Below are positions 55,217 through 64,000 of a DNA stretch of 64,000 bases, in pieces. Made by a program: the position numbers and the translations under genes. Source of the DNA: Phascolarctos cinereus (Eukaryota > Chordata > Mammalia > Diprotodontia > Phascolarctidae). The stretch covers positions 4,962,501-5,026,500 of the forward strand of contig NW_018344105.1 of the NCBI RefSeq assembly GCF_002099425.1. Direction: 5' to 3'. Numbering within the stretch: position 1 is the stretch's first letter; every line of letters begins with the position of its first letter. Below the pieces are notes generated by a model. It worked only from the letters and a program-made list of their open reading frames with translations, did not search any database and was not told the DNA's origin.

Positions 55217-56233
55217 GATAAAGGTGTTATTTCACAAATATATATAGGGAACTGTGTCAACTTTATAAAATTGAGAGTCATTCTCCAGTTGATAAATGAA
55301 CAAAGGATATGAACAGTTTTCAGAAGAAGAAATGAAAGCTATCTCTAGTCATGTGAAAAAAGACCCTAAATTATTATTTATTAAAGAAATGCAAATTTAA
55401 AACCACTTTGAGGCACCTTCTCACACCTATCAAATTGGCTAATTTGACAGAAAAAGAAAATGAGAAATGCTGGAGGGAATGTGGAAAAAATAATGCACTT
55501 TGGTGGAGTTGTGAACTGGCCCAATTGTTCTGGAGAACAATTTGGAGCTATACCCAAAATGTTATAAAACTGTGAATACCCTTTGATCTAGCAATACTAC
55601 TAGGTCTGTACCCCCAAAGAGTTCAAAGAAAAAGGAAAAGGACCTATATATCAAAACCATTTCTAGCAGTTCTTTTTGTGGTGGCAAAGAATTGGAAACT
55701 GAGGGGATGCCCATCAATTGGGGAACAGCTGAACAAGTTGTGGTATATGATTGTGACGGAATACTGTTGTGCTATAAGAAATGATGAGCAGGATGCTTTC
55801 AGAAAAATCTGGGAGGCTCTACAGGAACTGATGCAGAGTGAAGTGAGAAGAACCAAGAGATAACTGTACATAGTAACAGCAATATTATCATGGTGATCAG
55901 CTGTGAAAGATGTAGCTACTCTGATCAATACAGTGATCCAAGATCAATACAGTTCTGAAGGACTCATGATGAAAAATACTGTCCACCTCCAGAGAGAGAA
56001 CTGATTGACTCGAAGTGCAATCTGAGGTATAATTTTCTTTTTTACTTTTCTTTAATTTTTTTTCAACATGGCTTATATGGAAATGTTTTGCATCATTCCA
56101 CATCTATAATTGATATTATGTTTCTTATGTTTTCCACGGGTGGGGAGGTACTAGAGAGAGGAAAAGAATCTGGAACTCAAAAGTTTTTTAAAAGAATGTT
56201 AAAAATAACTAAGTCTGTTTTGTTTTTTTAAAG
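55217..56233 (+). mobile_element. L1, 5'-truncated, nested in L2
   Basis: The plus strand encodes the L1 ORF2 C-terminus, including IPFDLAILLLGLYPQR-like sequence, AVLFVVAKNWKLRGCPSIG and TEYYCAIRNDEQDAF. A 3' UTR with a T/A-rich tail follows. It is bounded by 15-bp duplications (55202-55216 and 56234-56248, one difference). Confidence 0.93.
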
Positions 56234-57005
56234 AGAGTACCACTATATTCCCAGTCCTACAGGCTCTTGATGTTGGTATTGAACTTAGCTCATCATTCTT
56301 ACTCCACATATCTAACCATTTACTTCTCCACAACATCCTCTTCTCTCCACTTAGGCAGTCGATGTCCTAGTTCAAGCCCTCATCATTTCTTGCCTCTGCT
56401 CTTACGGTAGCATCCTAATTGGTCTCCGTGTCTTTAGTCCTCCCTCAGTCTGATTTATCTTCCACACAGCTGACAAAGTAGTTTGTCATCCTCCTACTTG
56501 GTAAGCTCCAGTGTCTCACTTTTTCCTCCAGAATCAACTAGAAAGTCTCATTTGGCATTTAAAGTTCTTTGTACCTTGATATTTTCCTACTTTTCCAGTT
56601 TTCTTGAACTTTACTTTCCTGTAGTCACTCTGTGACCTAGCTGCAGTGGTCCACTTGCTGTTACTTGTACATAAGACTCTGTTTTTCCTTTTCTGTGCAT
56701 GTGTATTGGCTGTCCCCCAGGCCTGGAATGCTTTTCTCCCTCACCTCTGCCTTCATAGTTTCCCTGGCTTCCTTTAAGATTTAGCTCAATTGCTGTCTTA
56801 TGCAGAAGGCCTTTCCTGGTCCCTCTACCTGCTAATTACTATTCTTTGGAAGGTGACTTTCCTTCTTCTCTGTGTGTATCTTGTGTGTACCCATTCATTT
56901 GCATGTTGTCTCCCCCATTAGAATGTAGCTCCTCGAGGTAATGGACTGTTTTTGATCTTTCTTTGTATCTCCAGGGTTGAGCTTACACACTTATTGACTG
57001 ATTGA
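56234..57005 (+). mobile_element. L2 LINE, right part
   Basis: It continues the L2 with 'attcccagtcctacaggct', 'gtagcatcctaattggtctcc', 'cccaggcctggaatgctttt' and the 3' end 'tttgtatctccagggttgagc'. Confidence 0.88.
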
Positions 57006-57214
57006 CTGAATACCTGTCTCCCGAGAGATTATAAATGTGTTGGAGCATTATTTGTCTTTTAGGCTGTGATGAGTGCATTGTCTTACAAATCTGTTCTTCA
57101 CACAGTGGGTGTGGCAGGATGGTTCATTCTCTACGGCATCTCAAAGACTCTCTGTAAAATGAGGCACATGGGCTAGATCATCTTCAAGGCCCCTTCCAGC
57201 TTGAACATTTGTCC

Positions 57215-57500
57215 TTCAGTTCAGTTCCAGTCAGTTGACAGACGTTGATTAAACGCTTACTGGTGTGCCAAGCATCATGCTTTGTTCTGAGGATACAGTG
57301 GCCCTTAGGGAGCTTACATTCTGTTGAGGGAAATAACATGTGCTTAGGGAAGTAAATACGAGATGCTTTGAGAAGGGAGGGAACAGGAAGGCAGAAGTTT
57401 GAAAGGCATCTGCACAAAATCAAGGTGGGGCTAGGACTTTCAAAAGGAGATAAAGGAAAGTTTGAGACCAGAGAAGGCCTTTCTGGGGCCCTATAGACAA
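57215..57500 (-). mobile_element. L2 3' portion
   Basis: It shows 'tgattaaacgcttactggtgtgcc', 'gagcttacattctgttgagg' and 'gggagggaacaggaaggc'. Confidence 0.65.
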
Positions 57501-57829
57501 AAGGGAGCCTAAGGCTTTCAAAGGGAGATGAGGGTCTGGGGCCTGTGAGTCAGATTCATTTTGGGGCAAAGGGCAAAGATCTTGGCTTGGGCCCCGCCCC
57601 TATCAATCACTACTGTGCACTCTGTTCCGCAAGGCTATGGTCTCCAACACCAGTCATCCATCTGGTTGGCCATTAGGACCTGAGGCAGCAGGCTGTGGAA
57701 GATGCACGGCTTGTTCTGGCCCATGTGCACTCCTGCAATGCAACTTTGTTCTTATACTCACATTCAAATTCAGCAAATAGTTTTTAAGTGCATACTGTGT
57801 GGAAGGCATAAGATAGTAAATGACTGAGA

Positions 57830-58010
57830 GCCAGGCTATCAGAGTGGATAGAGTTCTGGACTGGGAACCAGGAGGACCCGTGCCCAAATCTTATCTTATC
57901 CATTTACTAGATGTGTAAGCCCAGAGAAGTCACTTTGCCTCTCTTGTCCCCGGTTTTCTCACCTGTAAAATGGAGATAATAATAGCTGTAGTCTTTTCCT
58001 TGAAGGATTG
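57830..58010 (+). mobile_element. MIR SINE
   Basis: It shows 'agagtggatagagttctgga', 'ctcacctgtaaaatggagat' and 'aggattgttgtgagc'. Confidence 0.75.
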
Positions 58011-58014
58011 TTGT

Positions 58015-58575
58015 GAGCTCCAACTCTGACCATATCACTACCCTTACTCAAGAACTGTTACTGGCTCCCTGTTGCCTCTAGGTTAAAATACAACAACATT
58101 CTACCCAGGATAAGATACAAATTCCTCTGCTTGGTATTGGAAGTCCTTTACAGTCAGGCTCAAGCCCACCTTTCCAGTCTTATTGTGAATTACTTCGTCT
58201 CATGTACCCTAGATTCCAGCTAAATTGACCTACTCTCTGTTCTTCCATCTTAGCACTCCATCCCCCACATCCCTGCCTTTGCCCAGGCAATATCCCCCTT
58301 CTCCTTCCCTGCTGCCTTTTAGAACCTTTTAGCTTTCCTCAAAGTCTCATTCATGTTTCGCCTCGTGGAAGAAGCCTTTCTCAATCTCCTTAGTTAATTG
58401 CTGGTGTTCTCATCTTCTGTGGCAAAGTGTTCTGTGTCCACTCCTCTGTGAACGTGTTGTGGCACTCCATAGAACTTAAGCTCCCTAAGGTCAGGGGCCA
58501 GTTTTTCATTCCTTTTTTCATTCGTAGTACCTGGCATAGTGCCTTGTGTATAGTAGGCATTTTATAGAATTATAA
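58015..58575 (+). mobile_element. L2 LINE 3' portion
   Basis: It shows 'ctctgaccatatcactaccct', 'ctggctccctgttgcctctag', 'ttccagctaaattgacctac' and the end 'gtagtacctggcatagtgcc'. Confidence 0.85.
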
Positions 58576-58784
58576 TTATATACACATGCACGTTTCTTGG
58601 GTTGGATTGGAGATAATGTTACATACATTTTGTATGTAAGCAGTTTGCAAACCTTAAAGCAATTATATCTCTATATTTCTCTCTCTCATACATTATATAT
58701 TTCTATTACATGTGGATAATATATACATACAGCTGTATGCCCATATATATGTCTACACAGATATATACTCCTATATAAATAGAC

Positions 58785-58983
58785 CCAAAGCCCAGAAGAC
58801 TTAGTTATAAGTCCTGCCTCAGACCCATCCTGGCTAGACCCTAGATAAGTCACCTAACCTGTCAGTGCTTTCAGGCAGCTCTCTAAGACTCTGAGTTTCA
58901 GGGAAAGTACTGACTGGTTTTGGAAGTGGGAGTTTCCTCACATGGGAATTACTTATACCGATGAAATCACAGCGCTGGTCTCT
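58785..58983 (+). mobile_element. CORE-SINE (MON type)
   Basis: It shows 'agaagacttagttataagtcc', 'caggcagctctctaagact' and 'gatgaaatcacagcgctggtc'. Confidence 0.65.
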
Positions 58984-58989
58984 ATCTCT

Positions 58990-59750
58990 GTTCCTATATA
59001 AAAAATGTCACTATGCAGGATTGTGATACCAGCCAAAGAGGAGGCGCCCAATGAGCAAGTTACAGTGAGCCCTTGCCCGGGGCTCAGATGATTAATTTCT
59101 GCTTCCTCTTGTTTTCTTGGAGCTTCAGAACTCTAGAAGAGGCAGCAGTCAAGGTATGTAGTTATCTCCAGTAGACTCAGCAGATTGTGTTTCAGGTCAG
59201 AAGGTTAGCTGGATTTGCTTCTCTTCCCCTCTGCCCAAACATAGGCTTGCCTTTCTTCTTTCCGAGTCTCTTGCAGCTGCTTCAGGCAATGCCAGCTGTA
59301 GAAGGTGGCATAGCAGCTGGAAGGGTAGGACCCGCCAGCATAGTCTCACATAACCCCCTTCCTTCCATGGACAGAACATTCCATTTCTTTGAACCTCAGT
59401 TTCCTAATCTGTAGAATTGGGAGAATAGGATATATAGTACCTGTTTCACAGAATTATTGTGAATCAGATGAATTGATGTGATCTTACAGAGGTGGAAGAA
59501 GAATCTGAGCTTTTTCCACTAACCCCAAATATTCTTTCTTTCTGAACTCTTCTGCCTGGAATGCTATTACTAACTACCTGTTAGCCATTATCATTTTTCT
59601 TACTGTTTTCTGTGACACTGTTTGTTGATGGTACTTGTGGCTAGAGCTTACTAATCTCAAATTCCTTATTATGCAGACATTCTGGTCATCCATGTAAATG
59701 CTTTTAGGAGCAGGGCATTGCATTTTGTAATGAAATATTACAAAATACCA
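58990..59750 (+). other. No gene seen
   Basis: Unique sequence. A MIR tail-like piece lies at about 59385-59480. No exon is recognised. Confidence 0.5.
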
Positions 59751-59756
59751 TATGAT

Positions 59757-59865
59757 CATAGACTTAGTCTGGAAGGGACCTCAGAGGCCATCTAGTACAG
59801 CCCCTTCATTTTAAAACTGAGGAAACTGAGGCCTGGATAGCTTAAGTGACTTGCCCAAGGCAAAA
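59757..59865 (-). mobile_element. MIR fragment
   Basis: It shows 'tagtctggaagggacctcag' and 'aactgaggaaactgaggcct' in reverse orientation. Confidence 0.7.
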
Positions 59866-59869
59866 GGAA

Positions 59870-61005
59870 AAAATATGCTAAGAGGTTTTGAAGGAAACTC
59901 TCTCTCTCTGGCTCTGAACAGTATTTTTCTAATTATTCTCCTGTCTGTTGCTTAGGTGCCTCATTTGAAAGTAACTTTTAAAATTAAGCAAAAAGGAGAT
60001 AGCTTTAATATTTTAGAAGACCTGCCAATACAAACAACTGTCAACAGATGTGTAAAGTAATATCTTTTTAGAAAATCATGTGAAACTCTTTCTGTAAAAG
60101 GTGATGTCAACTCCCTAGAAGAACTATATATTTTTTCTATCTGAAATGAAAACCTCATGGACTCTCTATTCAAAACTGGAGAAAACTGTGCTTTTGAAAC
60201 CAGCCCCATAGGGAGGCTGTGTCTTTATTTTCTGGTTTTAATTTTAAAGCAATAAAGAAGTGTAAGTGATTGGGTAGTCACCTAATAAGACCAACTAATA
60301 TTAATAATTTTAAGAAGCTCAGGTATATAAGCATCCTCATCAGCATGCAAGAAGTACAGGAGCTTTCCAAACGGAATTTGGCAAATTGAAACTAGTAGGT
60401 ATTGGGCTCTGGTCAGAGTAAAAGGAAGTAACTTGCATCTTAGTGGTGTAAAAGATTTCATTTTTAGGGCACAGGAAAGTCTGTCTCTGTGGTATTATCT
60501 CAGTTTCCAAAGTTTCCTTTTGGCTGCACTGAATTGCAAACTGTAGATTGTAAATAATATTACTGTTTTAAAAATCGAGTTGTGTTTGGTAAAGGACGAA
60601 GAGAAATAGTTAGTGATTTAGTAAGAAACCCAGTTTAACTTATGGCTTTTCCTAGCTTACAAATGAGGATAGTTTACTTCAGATTCAAAAACCAGTGCAA
60701 CAGTTCAAAATTAGCAAATAACCATCTGGCTTGGGGGCTGGACACCTTCAGGGGCCATAAATCCAAATCCCAGGCCCATTAACAAGGGATTTACCCTGGA
60801 AAACCAGCTCTCTCTGGAAAGTAATGTAAAAACAAGGTAGAAAGGGAAAGTGGCTTCCCTGTGAGCCCCAGCTCTGGATTTAAGTGTTTGGCAGCACAGA
60901 GACTAGCTGAAGGGCCCCAGAGCCAGATGCCGGACCAAGGGAAATCATGTCTTGACTTTGTTTGCCCCTTTTCTCTCTCCATTTCTTACTCCCTAGCGAC
61001 TTAAA
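59870..61005 (+). other. Repeat-poor block, no gene seen
   Basis: No interspersed repeat is recognised over about 1.1 kb. Small frames do not resemble known proteins. Confidence 0.5.
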
Positions 61006-61011
61006 ATTCTA

Positions 61012-61198
61012 GAATCATAGGTTTGGAGCTGGAAGGAACCTTAGAGCCTATAGTTCCACCCTTTGTTTTACAGATGAGGCAAGTGAGGCATAGAGATTAG
61101 GTGACTTGCCCACAGCTAGTAAATGTCTGAGGTGGAATTTGAACCTGGGACTTCAGAGGTCTAAATCTAATTCTCTGTTGACTAGGCCACAATGCCTC
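61012..61198 (-). mobile_element. MIR SINE
   Basis: It shows 'gtttggagctggaaggaacct', 'tttacagatgaggcaagtgag' and 'gaatttgaacctgggact' in reverse orientation. Confidence 0.75.
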
Positions 61199-61204
61199 TA
61201 CTTC

Positions 61205-61395
61205 CAGCTCCAACTCTCAACAACCCTGTGAGATAAGTACTGCAGGTCTTATTTTCCTAATTCTACAGATGAAGAAACTGAGGCTCAGAGAGGTGCAGTG
61301 TCATAAGCATTTCTACAGAGCTAATAGAGTTGTCAGGATGAGATTTGAATCCAACTCTTTCTGACTCCAAGTTTTCATAAGCCCCACTGCTTCTC
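61205..61395 (-). mobile_element. MIR/THER SINE
   Basis: It shows 'acaaccctgtgagataagtac', 'gatgaagaaactgaggctca' and 'gatgagatttgaatccaact'. It lies directly beside the previous MIR. Confidence 0.75.
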
Positions 61396-61729
61396 TCTTT
61401 ACCACTTACTTCCTGCTGTGGTCAGAAAAGAGCCCTTCTTGGCGATTCTTCTCTGTGCGTCTGTCATAGCAGGGCCCCTGGGTAAAAGCCATCTGGGCCT
61501 ACACTTAGGTTGCCCATCTCCCACTGAAGACTGGACTTTGTCTGAGGCAACTTGGGATGTGTCAAAGTTGTGAGCAAGGCTGGGCTGCTAGTTCAGAGAA
61601 TGATGACTCCAGCACTGGGAGGGACCTTGGCAGTTCTCATTTTACAGAGGAAGGAACCCAGGCTTAGAGAGACAGGGAGGGACCTAAATGGGAAGTGTCA
61701 GAAGTGAGCTACCCCACTTTCTCTCTGAT

Positions 61730-63235
61730 CATGGTAAGGAGGCTTCCCAGTTCATTCTTCAAAGCCAGGCTTTGGATGGGCTATGGCAGTGTGGACTCTG
61801 GCACATAGAAGTCTTTGGAAGTGACTGTCCCTGGCCTGTTCCCCCTTTGGTTCCCTCTTCCCTCCACCTCTAGACCAAGGCTGCTCTGGTACAGGTGGTG
61901 AGAAATTCTGACATGTAAGTGGCCCTAGGAGTTGGAGGAGCAGCCTTGATGGGTTTCCGTTCCAAGTGGGACTGTGTCTGAACTGGTTTTAACTGACTCT
62001 GGGAGAAGCCGCTTTAGAGAGAACTTTTGGTATTCTCGGTTTTCCAAGGTTCTTGTGAGGAAAAATGTTTTGGAAAGCACTTTGTAGATGTGCACTATAG
62101 GAGCCCAGCTCTTCCGAGGCCACTGATCCTGTTCCTCTGATTCTACTTATGAGCTCAAGTGACTTATCGGGGTTCATACTTAGGGTTGTGAATTTTGGTA
62201 TTCTTCCCATAGTACCACATTGCCTGCCAATTCAGTCTCCATTGCTGTGCCTTCAGGCAGGTAGTAGAGGAGAGAGGACATCGGACTGGGAGGCAACTAC
62301 AGCAGCGATGTCGGATTGTGATCCAGCTGGGGTGGTTCTCTTTGCTTCATGTGGAACGATATCAAGGCAACTGATGAAAGAAGTAGGAAGGTAGGCGACT
62401 TGGTATCACTAGACTTCGACTATTTTACAAGTGAGTAATTCTGAAAATCTCATCCTGGATAAGAAATGGACAATGAAGCATCAGTGGAATAGATTACATA
62501 AGCAAGACCTACAAGCAAATATGCACAGCAGTCTAGGTTTAAACACAAAGACATAAACTAGTCTTAAAGACTTTGTTCCATGAGAACTGGTGGCAAACCC
62601 AGAGAGCAGTTTGGCAGAAAATAGATTTTGACAAGTACCAAATGCCTCAGAATTGCCTTGGCAAATAATCTATATATATAAATGCACACAGAAATAGAGG
62701 AGAGTGGGAGGTTTCCCGACTATAGATATGAAGGAAGGGTTAGATAGGCGAAGAATTTGTAAGCCCTTGCAAGATAAAGGAGACAATCTTGGCTCACAAT
62801 CTTTTTCTCCCCTATGATGCTTTATCAATACACCAATTTCCTACTTCAGTCTGCCCAATTCTCCTGACCTACTTGTCTGCCTCACCTTAGCAATACACAG
62901 AGATAGTTTTATCCTTGATCTTTCCATTTACATACAAATGTTTCATTTGTTTAAGAATTCTGAATTTCCTTTAGCTGATCATAATCTTTTATTGTTCTTT
63001 TCATCTTTGCCTAGACCTTCAATCCCTCTCTCCCTCAGGACCTTCCCAAGCCTCTTCTGGCTATGTTCTCCTTTCCCTTGGTGAACCAGTTGAGCTCAAG
63101 TCTATACTTTCCTTTCCTCTAAAATTTCTTGATCCTTTGTCCCATCACTAATCACATCTTGCCGAATTCCAACCCTTCTGCTTTGACTGGAGATAGACCA
63201 AGTCATGAAACTCTGCTGACTGGACTCACTGCATC
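61730..63235 (+). other. No gene seen
   Basis: Mostly unique sequence. Short open frames, such as the one at 62149-62394, match nothing I recognise. Confidence 0.5.
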
Positions 63236-63244
63236 TAGATTTAC

Positions 63245-63430
63245 ATTATCTGATAGAATGTTGGACTTGGAATCCAAAAGACCTGAGTTTGAATCCTGCC
63301 TCAGACACTTACTAGCTGTGTGCCTGGAAGAGCTATTCAGAGTGCAGGCTCCTAGATTTAGAGTTGAAAGGTCATTGACTCCAATCCCCTGATTTTACAG
63401 ATGAGCAATACTCAGGCTCAGGGCGAACCT
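63245..63430 (+). mobile_element. Two adjoining SINE fragments
   Basis: A plus-strand head ('cctgagtttgaatcctgcctc', 'cacttactagctgtgtg') is followed by a reversed MIR piece ('gattttacagatgagcaatac'). Confidence 0.6.
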
Positions 63431-63809
63431 TTGGAAACCAGCTCCTCTTGACTCCAAATCCATGCTACCTGTTTATTTCTGTACATGTCCCGTCCATCTT
63501 AATAGATTAAGATCATTGAGAATTATCCATGTCATTCAATTTTGCGTTCCATTATAGCTATTCCTATGTCACACACAGTGTGCTCAATCCAAAATCTCCA
63601 TGTTGTAGTGTCCGTGCCCATGTGGCCTTTTTCCAGGGTGCCTATCTGCTGTGACTGCTGGGATTTTAACCTTCTGTGGTTTGTCTTACTCAGTTAACAA
63701 TTTTGGCAATTCATTTTAAGTTGATAATTCAAGTTGGTTAACTACTTGCTCTTTGCATGTCCTCTCTGGTAATTTAAAGGTCCTGGAGCTTGCTGGAGAG
63801 GCAACCCAA

Positions 63810-64000
63810 GTTATTTTTTTTTAAATAGAATTTTACTTTTTCTCCGAATTACATGTAAAAACAATTTTTAACATTCATTTAAAACAAAATTTGGAGTTAC
63901 AAATTCTCTCTCCCTCCCTTCCCCCGAGACAGTAAGCTATTTGATATAGGTTATACATGTGCAGTCATGCAAAAAGCATTTCTATATTAGTCATGTTGTG
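63810..64000 (-). mobile_element. L1 3' end, cut by window edge
   Basis: It shows an A-rich tail in reverse, 'attctctctccctcccttcc', 'gctatttgatataggttatac' and 'ctatattagtcatgttgtg', the L1 3' UTR. The body continues beyond the window. Confidence 0.85.

Overview
The window is nuclear DNA from a marsupial. The interspersed repeats are the marsupial SINE set: WSINE1/SINE1_MD-like copies containing 'gggcagctaggtgg', and MAR1-like copies containing 'ccccatttggggttttcttggcaaag'. They occur with many old MIR, L2 and CR1/L3 copies, RTE fragments and 5'-truncated L1s. The only protein-coding gene I can support is the T-box transcription factor gene TBX22. It lies on the minus strand at the left end, with eight coding exons between 10760 and 1593. 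Human TBX22 is at Xq21.1, within the X-conserved region, so this is probably a piece of a marsupial X chromosome (inference).

Region by region. Positions 1-1592 are the 3' flank and probable 3' UTR. Positions 1593-10760 hold the coding part of TBX22: exon 8 at 1593-2197, exon 7 at 5429-5514, exon 6 at 5758-5822, exon 5 at 6080-6244, exon 4 at 7337-7511, exon 3 at 8817-8918, exon 2 at 9744-9900 and exon 1 at 10580-10760. All splice sites are GT-AG and all phases agree. The product is a 511-residue protein with an intact T-box, close in length to human TBX22 (about 520 residues). Just upstream of the ATG is a strong splice acceptor (exon edge 10914), which suggests a further non-coding first exon. 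From 10.9 to 11.5 kb there is a GC-rich and then a repeat-free 5' flank.

From 11.5 to 64 kb I find no other protein-coding gene. The DNA is mostly repeats: L1 at 17.7-18.5, 24.2-24.7, 36.6-37.2, 44.0-45.9, 55.2-56.2 and 63.8-64.0 kb; L2 at 22.1-24.0, 42.8-43.6, 54.8-57.0 and 58.0-58.6 kb; RTE at 40.0-41.0, 46.7-46.9 and 53.5-54.5 kb; CR1/L3 at 46.1-46.5 kb; and many SINEs. A 5S rRNA-derived pseudogene lies at about 16.4 kb. A clear CpG island at 30.0-31.3 kb, with good minus-strand splice donors, is the best candidate for a distal promoter, either of TBX22 or of an unannotated non-coding transcript. Repeat-poor blocks at 27.6-28.4, 31.8-34.1 and 59.9-61.0 kb could hold regulatory elements.

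I found no prokaryotic-type system, no CRISPR array and no recognisable endogenous retrovirus. The observations most worth following are the split promoter structure of TBX22, repeats lying close to its splice donors, the 5S relic, and several insertions whose history can be read directly from target-site duplications.
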